A stretch of 64,000 nucleotides of DNA. It comes from Hydractinia symbiolongicarpus. Taxonomy: Eukaryota; Cnidaria; Hydrozoa; Anthoathecata; Hydractiniidae. Below, one piece after another: positions 8,580 to 22,041 of the stretch (position 1 is its first letter; every line of letters starts with the position of its first letter). The position numbers were made by a program, and so were the translations under genes. Where the stretch lies: assembly GCF_029227915.1 (NCBI RefSeq), contig NC_079883.1, positions 1,860,001 to 1,924,000 of the forward strand, written 5' to 3'. The notes under the pieces are model-generated. The model was given only the letters and a program-made list of their open reading frames with translations, was not told the origin of the DNA and searched no databases.

Positions 8580-11500
8580 TTTATTTAAATATTTTGATCA
8601 ATAAGTCATTTGTTACAGTGGTACCAATCGAATCCGTCAGCGCGCGCTGAAGAAATAGAGACAGTCTCTAAAACTAAATTTCATTGACTTTCGAACGGTA
8701 TCAGTCCGTTTGAGTTACAACGGTTGCGTCACATATTTTTACCAACATGTACTTAGCGATACTTTTCCGATATTGCTAGGTTGCATTACTTTTAGAAGTG
8801 GAACGATTGAGTGTGTCACCTACTTGAACTGATTCTGGACTTTGACGTTATAAATATGATAAATGAAAAAAATGGACTCAAGAATTAACATTGCTCTCAC
8901 TTTGGTATGACTGCCGGAACTCCGCAGTTACACTGGGTGCTCTGTTAGCTCTTTATTTAAATATTTAGTTCGATACGTCATTTCTCAGAGTGGGATCAAT
9001 CGAAGCCGTTAGTGCGCTCCGAGGAATTAGAGACACTTTCTAAAACTACATTTCATTGACTTTCGAACGGTATCAGTCCGTTTGAGTTACAACAGCTGCC
9101 TCACATATTCGAACCAGCATGTATTTAGCGAGATTTACCCGATATTGCTAGGTTGCATTGGTTTTAAAAGTGAAACTATTGAACGCAGTACCTAGTTGAA
9201 CTGATTTTCGACTTTTACCTTATAAATGTGATCAATGGAACAATTAGGAACCAATAATTAAAATTCTTCTTACTTTGGCATGAATGCTGAAACTCCGCAG
9301 TTACACTGGACGCTGTGTTAGTTCTTTATTTAAATATTTAGATCAATAAGTCATTTTTTACAGTAGTACCAATCGAAGCCGTCAGCGTGCACTGAAAAAA
9401 TAGAGCCAGTTTCAAAAACTATCTTTCATTCACTTTTTAACGGTATTAGTCCGTTTGAGTTACAACGGCCACGTCACATATTCGTACCAACATGTATTTA
9501 GCGAGATTTTCCTGATATTACTAGGTTGCATTGGTTTTAAAAGTGAAACTATTGAACGTGGGACCTAATTGTATTGATTTTGGACTTTTACGTTATAAAT
9601 GTTATAAATGGAACAATTGCACTAGAACAATCATCATTCTTCTTACTTTGGCATGAATGCTGAAATTCCGCAATAACACTGGACGTTGTGTTGGCTCTTT
9701 ATTTAAATATTTAGTTCGATAAGTCATTTTTCAGAGTGGGACCAATCGAAGCCGTTAGTGTGCGCCTAGGAAATAGAGACACTTTCGAAAAGTACATTTC
9801 ATTGACTTTCGAACGGTATCAGTCCGGGTGAGTCACAACCGCTGCGTCACATATTCCTACCAACATGTATTTAGCGATATTTTTTGATATTACTAGGTTG
9901 CATTGGTTTTAGAAGTGAAACAATTGACTGTGGGACCTAGTTGAACTGACTTTTGCCTTTCACCTTATAAAGTGACAAGTGCACTCCAACAATTAACATT
10001 CTGCGTACTTTGGGATGACTTCTGGAACTCCGCAGTTACACTGGGCGCTCTGTTAGCTCTTTATTTAAATATTTAGATCAATAAGTCATTTGTTACAGTG
10101 GTACCAATCGAATCCGTCAGCGTGCGCTGAAGAAATAGAGACAGTCTCTAAAACTAAATTTCATTGACTTTCGAACGGTATCAGTCCGTTTGAGTTACAA
10201 CGGTTGCGTCACATATTTTTACCAACATGTACTTAGCGATATTTTTCCGATATTGCTAGGTTGCATTGCTTTTAGAAGTGGAACGATTGAGTGTGTCACC
10301 TACTTGAACTGATTCTGGACTTTGACGTTATAAATATGATAAATGAAAAAAATGGACTCAAGAATTAACATTGCTCTCACTTTGGTATGACTGCCGGAAC
10401 TCCGCAGTTACACTGGGTGCTCTGTTAGCTCTTTATTTAAATATTTAGTTCGATACGTCATTTCTCAGAGTGGGATCAATCGAAGCCGTTAGTGCGCTCC
10501 GAGGAATTAGAGACACTTTCTAAAACTACATTTCATTGACTTTCGAACGGTATCAGTCCGTTTGAGTTACAACAGCTGCCTCACATATTCGAACCAGCAT
10601 GTATTTAGCGAGATTTACCCGATATTGCTAGGTTGCATTGGTTTTAAAAGTGAAACTATTGAACGCAGTACCTAGTTGAACTGATTTTCGACTTTTACCT
10701 TATAAATGTGATCAATGGAACAATTAGGAACCAATAATTAAAATTCTTCTTACTTTGGCATGAATGCTGAAACTCCGCAGTTACACTGGACGCTGTGTTA
10801 GTTCTTTATTTAAATATTTAGATCAATAAGTCATTTTTACAGTAGTACCAATCGAAGCCGTCAGCGTGCACTGAAAAAATAGAGGCAGTTTCAAAAACTA
10901 TCTTTCATTCACTTTTTAACGGTATTAGTCCGTTTGAGTTACAACGGCCACGTCACATATTCGTACCAACATGTATTTAGCGAGATTTTCCTGATATTAC
11001 TAGGTTGCATTGGTTTTAAAAGTGAAACTATTGAACGTGGGACCTAATTGTATTGATTTTGGACTTTTACGTTATAAATGTTATAAATGGAACAATTGTA
11101 CTAGAACAATCATCATTCTTCTTACTTTGGCATGAATGCTGAAATTCCGCAATAACACTGGACGTTGTGTTGGCTCTTTATTTAAATATTTAGTTTGATA
11201 AGTCATTTTTCAGAGTGGGACCAATCGAAGCTGTTAGTGGGCGCCTAGGAAATAGAGACACTTTCGAAAAGTACATTTCATTGACTTTCGAACGGTATCA
11301 GTCCGGGTGAGTCACAACCGCTGCGTCACATATTCCTACCAACATGTATTTAGCGATATTTTTTGATATTACTAGGTTGCATTGGTTTTAGAAGTGAAAC
11401 AATTGACCGTGGGACCTAGTTGAACTGACTTTTGCCTTTCACCTTATAAAGTGACAAGTGCACTCCAACAATTAACATTCTGCGTACTTTGGGATGACTT

Positions 11501-13019
11501 CTGGAACTCCGCAGTTACACTGGGCGCTCTGTTAGCTGTTTATTTAAATATTTAGATCAATAAGTCATTTGTTACAGTGGTACCAATCGAATCCGTCAGC
11601 GCGCGCTGAAGAAATAGAGACAGTCTCTAAAACTAAATTTCATTGACTTTCGAACGGTATCAGTCCGTTTGAGTTACAACGGTTGCGTCACATATTTTTA
11701 CCAACATGTACTTAGCGATATTTTTCCGATATTGCTAGGTTGCATTGCTTTTAGAAGTGGAACGATTGAGTGTGTCACCTACTTGAACTGATTCTGGACT
11801 TTGACGTTATAAATATGATAAATGAAAAAAATGGACTCAAGAATTAACATTGCTCTCACTTTGGTATGACTGCCGGAACTCCGCAGTTACACTGGGTGCT
11901 CTGTTAGCTCTTTATTTAAATATTTAGTTCGATACGTCATTTCTTAGAGTGGGATCAATCGAAGCCGTTAGTGCGCTCCGAGGAAATAGAGACACTTTCT
12001 AAAACTACATTTCATTGACTTTCGAACGGTATCAGTCCGTTTGAGTTACAACAGCTGCCTCACATATTCGAACCAGCATGTATTTAGCGAGATTTACCCG
12101 ATATTGCTAGGTTGCATTGGTTTTAAAAGTGAAACTATTGAACGCGGTACCTAGTTGAACTGATTTTGGATTTTTGCCTTATAAATGTGATCAATGGAAC
12201 AATTAGGAACCAATAATTAAAATTCTTCTTACTTTGGCATGAATGCTAAAACTCCGCAGTTACACTGGACGCTGTGTTAGCTCTTTATTTAAATATTTAG
12301 ATCAATAAGTCATTTTTTACAGTAGTACCAATCGAAGCCGTCAGCGTGCACTGAAAAAATAGAGGCAGTTTCAAAAACTATCTTTCATTCACTTTTTAAC
12401 GGTATTAGTCCGTTTGAGTTACAACGGCCACGTCACATATTCGTACCAACATGCATTTAGCGAGATTTTCCTGATATTACTAGGTTGCATTGGTTTTAAA
12501 AGTGAAACTATTGAACGTGGGACCTAATTGTATTGATTTTGGACTTTTACGTTATAAATGTTATAAATGGAACAATTGCACTAGAACAATCATCATTCTT
12601 CTTACTTTGGCATGAATGCTGAAATTCTGCAATAACACTGGACGTTGTGTTGGCTCTTTATTTAAATATTTAGTTCGATAAGTCATTTTTCAGAGTGGGA
12701 CCAATCAAAGCCGTTAGTGTGCGCCTAGGAAATAGAGACACTTTCGAAAAGTACACTTCATTGACTTTCGAACGGTATCAGTCCGTTTGAGTCACAACCG
12801 CTGCGTCACATATTCGTACCATCATGTATTTCGCGATATTTTTTGATATTTCTAGGTTGCATTGGTTTTAGAAGTGAAACAATTGACCGTGGGACCTAGT
12901 TGAACTGACTTTTGCCTTTCACCTTATAAATGTGACAAGTGCACTCCGACAATTACCATTCTACGTACTTTGGGATGACTTCTGGAAATCCGCAGTTACA
13001 CTTGGCGCTCTGTTAGCTC
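8580..13019 (+). repeat. 1480-bp tetrameric higher-order repeat, three copies
   Basis: Units run 8580-10059, 10060-11538 and 11539-13019. Monomer lengths are 372+373+373+362, 372+373+372+362 and 372+373+373+363. By eye the first two units differ at only scattered bases over most of their length. The last monomer of the third unit switches to the type seen at 7482, so it is a hybrid. The GTCCGGGTGAGTCACAACC variant marks one monomer type at ~8344, ~9824 and ~11304. Confidence 0.9.
8635..8650. other. Example of the GC-rich palindromic box of the satellite
   Basis: TCAGCGCGCGCTGA is a perfect 14-bp palindrome in an otherwise AT-rich monomer. It is intact in a minority of monomers (for example here, ~11598, ~14176, ~17893 and, in the left array, ~647) and is replaced elsewhere by GTGCGCGCCTAGGA, GTGCGCGCCGAGGA, GTGTGCCCTGA or CGTGCACTGA. 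It could form a small cruciform or bind a protein; no function is shown. Confidence 0.6.
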
Positions 13020-13653
13020 TTTATTTAAATATTTAGATCATTAAGTCATTTTTTACAGTGGTACCAATCGAAGCCGTCAGAGTGCCCTGAAAAAATAGAG
13101 GCAGTTTCAAAAACTACATTTCATTGACTTTCAAACGGTTTCAGTCCGTTTGAGTTACAACGGCCATGTCACATATTCGTACCAACATGTATTTAGCGAG
13201 ATTTTCCTGATATTACTAGGTTGCATTGGTTTTAAAAGTGAAACTATTGAACTTGGGACCTAATTGTATTGATTTTGGACTTTTACGTCATAAATGTTAT
13301 AAATGGAACAATTGCACTAGAACAATCATCATTCTTCTTACTTTGGCATGAATGCTGAAATTCCGCAATAACACTGGACGTTGTGTTGGCTCTTTATTTA
13401 AATATTTAGTTCGATAAGTCATTTTTCAGAGTGGGACCAATCGAAGCCGTTAGTGTGCGCCTAGGAAATAGAGACACTTTCGAAAAGTACATTTCATTGA
13501 CTTTCGAACGGTATCAGTCCGGGTGAGTCACAACCGCGGCGTCACATATTCCTACCAACATGTATTTAGCGATATTTTTTGATATTACTAGGTTGCATTG
13601 GTTTTAGAAGTGAAACAATTGACCGTGGGACCTAGTTGAACTGACTTTTGCCT
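12435..13653 (+). repeat. Duplicated block, copy 2 (partner at offset -5175)
   Basis: This is the second copy of 7260-8478. Together the two blocks bracket the three 1480-bp units. The offset equals three tetramers plus about one dimer (735 bp), so the pair probably arose when the tetramer block was amplified or inserted between them. Confidence 0.8.
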
Positions 13654-15235
13654 TTTACCTTATAAATGTGACAAGTGCACTCCATCAATTAGCATTCTAC
13701 GTACTTTGGGATGACTTCTGGAACTCCGCAGTTACACTTGGCGCTCTGTTAGCTCTTTATTTAAATATTTAGATCAATAGGTCATTTTTTACAGTGGTAC
13801 CAATCGAAGCCGTCAGTGTGCCCTGAAAAAATAGAGGTAGTTTCAAAAACTACTTTTCATTGACTTTCTAACGGTGTCAGTCTGTTTGAGTTACAACGGT
13901 TGCTCACATATTAGTACCAACATGTATTTAGCGAGATTTTGCCGATATTACTAGGTTGCATTGCTTTTAAAAGTGAAACTATTGAACGCAGTACGTAGTT
14001 GAACTGATTTTGGACTTTCACCTTATAAAGTGACAAGTGCACTCCAACAATTAACATTCTACGTACTTTGGGATGACTTCTGGAACTCTGCAGTTACACT
14101 GGGCGCTCTGTTAGCTCTTTATTTAATTATTTAGATCAATAAGTCATTTGTTACAGTGGTACCAATCGAATCCGTCAGCGCGCGCTGAAGAAATAGAAAC
14201 AGTCTCTAAAACTAAATTTCATTGACTTTCGAACGGTATCAGTCCGTTTGAGTTACAACGGTTGCGTCACATATTTTTACCAACATGTACTTAGCGATAT
14301 TTTTCCGATATTGCTAGGTTACATTGCTTTTAGAAGTGGAACGATTGAGTGTGTCACCTACTTGAACTGATTCTGGACTTTGACGTTATAAATATGATAT
14401 ATGAAAAAAATGGACTCAAGAATTAACATTGATCTCACTTTGGTATGACTGCCGGAACTCCGCAGTTACACTTGGCGCTCTGTTAGCTGTTTATTTAAAT
14501 ATTTAGATCAATAAGTCATTTTTTACAGTGGTACCAATCGAAGCCGTCAGAGTGCCCTGAAAAAATAGAGGCAGTTTCAAAATCTACATTTCATTGACTT
14601 TCAAACGGTTTCAGTCCGTTTGAGTTACAACGGCCACGTCACATATTCGTACCAACATGTATTTAGCGAGATTTTCCTGATATTACTAGGTTGCATTGGT
14701 TTTAAAAGTGAAACTATTGAACGTGGGACCTAATTGTATTGATTTTGGACTCTTACGTCATAAATGTTATAAATGGAACAATTGCACTAGAACAATCATC
14801 ATTCTTCTTACTTTGGCATGAATGCTGAAATTCCGCAATAACACTGTACGTTGTGTTGGCTCTTTATTTAAATACTTAGATCAAAAAGTCATTTGTTACA
14901 GTGGTACCAATCGAATCCGTCAGCGCGCGCTGAAGAAATAGAGACAGTCTCTAAAACTAAATTTCATTGACTTTCGAACGGTATCAGTCCGTTTGAGTTA
15001 CAGCGGTTGTGTCACATATTTTTACCAACATGTACTTAGCGATATTTTTCGATATTGCTAGGTTGCATTGCTTTTAGAAGTGGAACGATTGAGTGTGTCA
15101 CCTACTTGAACTGATTCTGGACTTTGACATTATAAATGTGATAAATGAAAAATAAATGACTCAAAGAATTAACATTGATCTCACTTTGGTATGACTGCTG
15201 GAACTCCGCAGTTACACTGGGCGCTCTGTTAGCTC
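13020..15235 (+). repeat. Satellite block, mixed monomers without clear HOR
   Basis: Monomers start at 13020, 13393, 13756, 14118, 14490 and 14863. The order of types no longer follows the tetramer. The box of the 14118 monomer is mutated to ATTTAATTATTTAG. From ~14455 the block is one copy of a ~0.9-kb duplication with 17430-18353. Confidence 0.75.
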
Positions 15236-15380
15236 TGTATTTAAATATTTAGATCAATAAGTCATTTTTTACAGTAGTACCAATCGAAGCTGTCAGCGTG
15301 CGCTGAAAAAATAGAGGCAGTTTCAAAAACTATCTTTCATTCACTTTTTAACGGTATCAGTCCGTTTGAGTTACAACGGT
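14457..15380 (+). repeat. ~0.92-kb duplicated block, copy 1 (partner 17430-18353)
   Basis: The block is near-identical to 17430-18353 at offset 2973. Shared rare variants include the TTAGCTGTTTATTTAAA box, TTTCAAAATCTACATT, ACACTGTACGTTGTG and ATTTTTCGATATTGCTAGG. Similarity is lost after ~15380, where copy 1 reads CACATTTTCGTACC and copy 2 CACATATACGTAAC. Confidence 0.8.
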
Positions 15381-17462
15381 TGCGTCACATTTTCGTACCA
15401 ACATGTATTCAGCGATATTTTTCAGATATTGCTAGGTTGCATTGGTTTTACAAGTGGCATAATTGACTGTGGGACCTAAATGAACTGATTTTGGACTTTT
15501 ACCTTATAAATGTGAAAAATGGAACAATTAGACAGTAATAATTAAGATTCCTCTTACTTTGGCATGAGTGCTGAAACTCCACGGTTACACTGGACGCTGT
15601 GTTAGCTCTTTATTTAAATATTTAGTTCGACAAGTCATTTTTCAGAGTAGGACCAATCGAAACCGTTAGTGCGCGCCTAGGAAATAGAAACATTTTCTAA
15701 AACTACATTTCATTGACTTTCGAACCGTATCAGTCCGTTTGATTTTCAACGGTTGCGTCACATATCTGTACCAACATGTACTTAGCGATATTTTTTTGAT
15801 ATTACTAAGTTGGAGTGGTTTTAAAAGTGAAACTATTGAACGCAGTAACTAATTGAACTGATTTTGGACTTTTACCTTATAAATGTGATAAATGGAACAA
15901 TTAGACAGTATTAATTAAGAATCTTCTTACTTTGGCATGAATGCTGAAACTCCGCAGTTACACTGGACGCTGTGTTAGCTCTTTATTTAAATGTTTAGTT
16001 CGATAAGTCATTTCTCAAAGTGGGACAAATCAAAGCCGTTAGTGCGCGCCGAGGAAATGGAGAAACTTTCTAAAACTACATTTCATTGACTTTCGAACGG
16101 TATCAGTCCGTTTGAGTTACAACGGCTGCGTCACATATTCGAACCAGCATGTATTTAGCGAGATTTTCCCGATATTGCTAGGTTGCATTGGTTATAAAAG
16201 TGGAACTATTGAACGTGGGACCTAGTTGAACTGATCTTGGACTTTCGCCTTAAAAATGTGATAAATGGAACAATTAGAAACCAACAATTATGATTCTTCT
16301 TACTTTGGCATTAATACTGAGACTCAGCAGTTACACTGGACGCTGTGTTAGCTCTTTATTTAAATAATTAGTTGGAGAAGTCATTTTTCCGAGTGGGACC
16401 AATCGAAGCTCTTAGTGCGCACCTACGAAATAGAGGCAGTTTCTAAAACTACATTTCATTGACTTTCGAACGGTATCAGTCCGTTTGAGTCACAACGGCT
16501 GCGTCACATATTCGAACCAGCATGTATTTAGCGAGATTTACCCGATATTGCTAGGTTGCATTGGTTTTAAAAGTGAAACTATTGAACGCGGTACCTAGTT
16601 GAACTGATTTTGGACTTTTACCTTATAAATGTGATCAATGGAACAATTAGGAACCAATGATTAAAATTCTTCTTACTTTGGCATGAATGCTGAAACTCCG
16701 CAGTTACACTGGACGCTGTGTTAGCTCTTTATTTAAATATTTAGATCAATAAGTCATTTTTTACAGTAGTACCAATCAAAGCCGTCAGCGTGCGCTGAAA
16801 AAATAGAGGCAGTTTCAAAAACTATCTTTCATTCACTTTTTAACGGTATTAGTCCGTTTGAGTTACAACGGCCACGTCACATATTCGTACCAACATGTAT
16901 TTAGCGAGATTTTCCTGATATTACTAGGTTGCATTGGTTTTAAAAGTGAAACTATTGAACGTGGGACCTAATTGTATTGAGTTTGGACTTTTACGTTATA
17001 AATGTTATAAATGGAACAATTGCACTAGAACAATTATCATTCTTCTTACTTTGGCATGAATGCTGAAATTCCGCAATAACACTGGACGTTGTGCTGGCTC
17101 TTTATTTAAATATTTAGTTCGATAATCATTTTTCAGAGTGGGACCAATCAAAGCCGTTAGTGTGCGCCTAGGAAATAGAGACACTTTCGAAAAGTACATT
17201 TCATTGACTTTCGAACGGTATCAGTCCGTTAGAGTCACAACCGCTGCGTCACATATTCGTACCAACATGTATTTCGCGATATTTTTTGATATTTCTAGGT
17301 TGCATTGGTTTTAGAAGTAAAACAATTGACCGTGGGACCTAGTTGAACTGACTTTTGCCTTTTACCTTATAAATGTGAGAAGTGCACTCCGACAATTAGC
17401 ATTCTACGTACTTTGGGATGACTTCTGGAACTCCGCAGTTACACTTGGCGCTCTGTTAGCTG
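15236..17462 (+). repeat. Satellite block of mostly 373-bp monomers
   Basis: Box positions 15236, 15609, 15982, 16355, 16728 and 17101 are exactly 373 bp apart; the last monomer is 362. The box of the first monomer is GCTCTGTATTTAAAT. Bases ~15511-15980 have a distant near-copy at ~45831-46295, and 15982-16480 has a near-copy at 20186-20690 (offset 4204). Confidence 0.8.
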
Positions 17463-18353
17463 TTTATTTAAATATTTAGATCAATAAGTCATTTTTTACA
17501 GTGGTACCAATCGAAGCCGTCAGAGTGCCCTGAAAAAATAGAGGCAGTTTCAAAATCTACATTTCATTGACTTTCAAACGGTTTCAGTCCGTTTGAGTTA
17601 CAACGGCCACGTCACATATTCGTACCAACATGTATTTAGCGAGATTTTCCTGATATTACTAGGTTGCATTGGTTTTAAAAGTGAAACTATTGAACGTGGG
17701 ACCTAATTGTATTGATTTTGGACTCTTACGTCATAAATGTTATAAATGGAACAACTGCACTAGAACAATCATCATTCTTCTTACTTTGGCATGAATGCTG
17801 AAATTCCGCAATAACACTGTACGTTGTGTTGGCTCTTTATTTAAATATTTAGATCAATAAGTCATTTGTTACAGTGGTACCAATCGAATCCGTCAGCGCG
17901 CGCTGAAGAAATAGAGACCGTCTCTAAAACTAAATTTCATTGACTTTCGAACGGTATCAGTCCGTTTGAGTTACAGCGGTTGCGTCACATATTTTTACCA
18001 ACATGTACCTAGCGATATTTTTCGATATTGCTAGGTTGCATTGCTTTTAGAAGTGGAACGATTGAGTGTGTCACCTACTTGAACTGATTCTGGACTTTGA
18101 CATTATAAATGTGATAAATGAAAAAAAAATGACTCAAAGAATTAACATTGATCTCACTTTGGTATGACTGCTGGAACTCCGCAGTTACACTGGGCGCTCT
18201 GTTAGCTCTTTATTTAAATATTTAGATCAATAAGTCATTTTTTACAGTAGTACCAATCGAAGCTGTCAGCGTGCGCTGAAAAAATAGAGGCAGTTTCAAA
18301 AACTATCTTTCATTCACTTTTTAACGGTATCAGTCCGTTTGAGTTACAACGGT
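17430..18353 (+). repeat. ~0.92-kb duplicated block, copy 2 (partner 14457-15380)
   Basis: This is the second copy of the block described at 14457-15380. Only a handful of substitutions and an A-run length change near 18121 separate the two by eye. Confidence 0.8.
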
Positions 18354-18581
18354 TGCGTCACATATACGTAACAACATGTATTTAGCGATATTTTTCTGCT
18401 ATTGCTAGGTTGCATTAAATTTAGAAGTGAAGCGATTGACCGTCGGTCCTAGTTGAATTTATTTTGTGCATTTACCTTAAAAATGTGATCAATGGAACAA
18501 TTAGGCACCAATAATTAAGATTCTTCTTACTTTGGCATGAATGCTGAAACTCCGCAGTTACACTGGACGCTGTGTTTGCTC

Positions 18582-18694
18582 TTTATTTAAATATTTAGCT
18601 CGATAAGTCATTTTTCAGAGTGAGACCAATCGAAGCCGTTAGTGTGCACCTAGGAAATAGAGACATTTAGTTACACTGGACGCTGTGTTAGATC
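18582..18694 (+). repeat. 113-bp truncated satellite monomer
   Basis: Two boxes lie only 113 bp apart. The monomer runs normally to GAAATAGAGACATTT and then jumps to AGTTACACTGGACGC, which normally lies ~260 bp further on. The next box is also altered (TTTATATAAATATT). The simplest explanation is a single internal deletion of ~260 bp. Confidence 0.9.
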
Positions 18695-21600
18695 TTTATA
18701 TAAATATTTAGTTCGACAAGTCATTTTTCAGAGTGGGACCAATCGAAGCCGTTTGTGCGCGCCTAGGAAATAGGGACGTTTTCTAAAACTACATTTCATT
18801 GACTTTTGAACGGTATCAGTCCGTTTGAGTTACAACGGTCGTGTCACATATTCGTACCAACATGTATTTAGCGAGATTTTGCCGATATTACTAGGTTGCA
18901 TTGTTTTTAAAAGTGAAACTATTGAACGCGGCACCTTTTTGAAATGATTTTGGACTTTTACCTTATAAATGTGAAAAATGGAACAATTAGACAGTAATAA
19001 TTAAGATTCTTCTTACTTTGGCATGAGTGCTGAAACTCCACGGTTACACTGGACGCTGTGTTAGCTCCTTATATAAATATTTAGTTCGACAAGTCATTTT
19101 TCAGAGTAGGACCAATCGAAACCGTTAGTGCGCGCCTAGGAAATAGAAACATTTTCTAAAACTACATTTCATTGACTTTCGAACCGTATCAGTCCGTTTG
19201 ATTTACAACGGTTGCGTCACATATCTGTACCAACATTTACTTAGCGATATTTTTCTGATATTACTAGGTTGCATTGGTTTTAAAAGTGAAACTAGTGAAC
19301 GCGGTACCTAGTTGAATTGATTTTGGACTTTTACCTTATAAATGTGATAAATGGAACAATTAGACAGTAATAATTAAGATTCTTCTTACTTTGGCATGAG
19401 TGCTGAAACTCCGCAGTTACACTGGACGCTGTGTTTGATCTTTATTTAAATATTTAGTTCGACAAGTCATTTTTCAGAGTGGGATCAATCGAAGCCGTTA
19501 GTGCGCGCCTAGGAAATAGAAACATTTTCTAAAACTACATTTCATTGACTTTCGAACCGTATCAGTCCGTTTGATTTACAACCGTTGCGTCACATATCTG
19601 TAACAACATGTACTTAGCGATATTTTTTTATGTTACTAAGTTGGAGTGGTTTTAAAAGTGAAACTATTGAACGCGGTACCTAATTGGACTGATTTTGGAC
19701 TTTTACCTAATAAATGTGATAAATGGAACAATTAGACAGTATTAATTAAGATTCTTCTTACTTTGGCATGAATGCTGAAACTCCGCAGTTACACTGGACG
19801 CTGTGTTTGATCTTTATTTAAATATTTAGTTCGACAAGTCATTTTTCAGAGTGGGATCAATCGAAGCCGTTAGTGCGCGCCTACGAAATAGGGACATTTT
19901 CTAAAACTACATTTCATTGACTTTTGAACAGTATCAGTCCGTTTGAGTTACAACGGTTGCGTCACATATTTTTACCAACATGTACTCAGCGATATTTTTC
20001 AGATATTGGTAGGTTGCATTGGTTTTAGAAGTGGAACGATTGACTGTGTCACCTACTTGTACTGATTCTGAACTTTGACGTTATAAATATGATTAATGAT
20101 AAAAATGGACTCAAAGAACTAACATTGATCTCACTTTTGTATGACTGCCGGATCTCCGCAGTTACACTGGGTGCTCTGTTAGCTCTTTATTTAAATATTT
20201 AGTTCGATAAGTCATTTCTCAAAGTGGGACAAATCAAAGCCGTTAGTGCGCGCCGAGGAAATGGAGACACTTTCTAAAACTACATTTCATTGACTTTCGA
20301 ACGGTATCAGTCCGTTTGAGTTACAACGGCTGCGTCACATATTCGAACCAGCATGTATTTAGCGAGATTTTCCCGATATTGCTAGGTTGCATTGGTTTTA
20401 AAAGTGAAACTATTGAACGTGGGACCTAGTTGAACTGATCTTGGACTTTCGCCTTAAAAATGTGATAAATGGAACAATTAGAAACCAACAATTATGATTC
20501 TTCTTACTTTGGCATTAATACTGAGACTCAGCAGTTACACTGGACGCTGTGTTAGCTCTTTATTTAAATAATTAGTTGGAGAAGTCATTTTTCCGAGTGG
20601 GACCAATCGAAGCTCTTAGTACGCGCCTAGGAAATAGAGGCAGTTTCTAAAACTACATTTCATTGACTTTCGAACGGTATCAGTCCGTTTGAGTCACAAC
20701 TGCTGCGTCACATATTCGTACCAACATGTATTTAGCGATATTTTTTGGTATTACTAGGTTGCATTGGTTTTAGAAATAAAACAATTGACCGTGGGACCTA
20801 GTTGAACTGACTTTTGCCTTTTACCTTATAAATGTGACAAGTGCACTCTAACAATTAATATTCTACGAACTTTGGCATGACTTCTGGAACTCCGCATTTA
20901 CACTGGGCGCTCTGTTAGCTCTTTATTTAAATATTTAGATCAATTAGTCATTTTTTACAGTGGTACCAATCAAAACCGTCAGTGTGCCCTGAAAAAATAG
21001 AGGCAGTTTCAAAAACTACATCTCATTGACTTTCTAACGGTGTCAGTCCATTTGAGTTACAACAGTTGCGTCACATATTAGTACCAACATGTATTTAGCG
21101 AGATTTTGACGATATTACTAGGGTGCATTGTTTTTAAAAGTGAAACTATTGAACGCGGCACCTAATTGAACTGATTTTTGACTTTTACCTTATAAATGTG
21201 ATAAATGGAACAATTAGACAGTAATAATTAAGATTCTTCTTACTCTGGCATGAATGCTGAAACTCCACAGTTACACTGGACGCTGTGTTAGATCTTTATT
21301 TAAATATTTAGTTCGACAAGTCATTTTTCAGAGTGGGATCAATCGAAGGCGTTAGTGCGCGCTTAGGAAATAGGGACATTTTCTAAAACTACATTTCATT
21401 GACTTTTGAACGGTATCAGTCCGTTTGAGTTACAACGGTTGCGTCACATATTTTTACCAACATGTACTCAGCGATATTTTTCAGATATTGGTAGGTTGCA
21501 TTGGTTTTAGAAGTGGCACGATTGACTGTGTCACCTACTTGAACTGATTCTGGACTTTGACGTTATAAATGTGATAAATGAAAAAAAATGGACTTAAAGA

Positions 21601-22041
21601 ATTAACATTGATCCCACTTTGGTATGACTGATGGAAATCCGCAGTTACACTGTGCGCTCTGATAGCTCTTTATTTAAATATTTAGATCAATAAGTCATTT
21701 TTTAAAGTGGGACCAATCAAAGTCGTCAGCGCGCGTTGAAGAAATAAAGACAGTTTGTAAAACTAAATTTCATTGACTTTTGAACCGCATCAGTCCGTTT
21801 GATTTACAACGGTTGCGTCACATATCTGTACCAACATGTACTTAGCGATATTTTTCTGATATTACTAGGTCGCATTGGTTTTAAAAGTGAAACTATTGAA
21901 CGCGGTACCTAGTTGAACTGATTTTGGACTTTTACCTTATAAATGTGATAAATGGAACAATTAGACACCAATAATTAAGATTCTTCTTATTGTGGCATGA
22001 ATGCTGAAACTCCGCAGTTACACTGGACGCTGTGTTAGCTC
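18695..22041 (+). repeat. Satellite block, 372-374-bp monomers with one 363-bp unit
   Basis: Monomers start at 18695, 19068, 19441, 19813, 20186, 20559, 20922, 21295 and 21669. Several carry GATCTTTATTTAAAT instead of GCTCTTTATTTAAAT, and TTCGACAAGTC instead of TTCGATAAGTC. These are diagnostic of the subfamily that dominates the next 10 kb. Confidence 0.8.

Noticed and set aside
17005-17199. 64-codon minus-strand open frame
   Set aside because: It lies wholly within satellite and is not kept in the neighbouring monomers.
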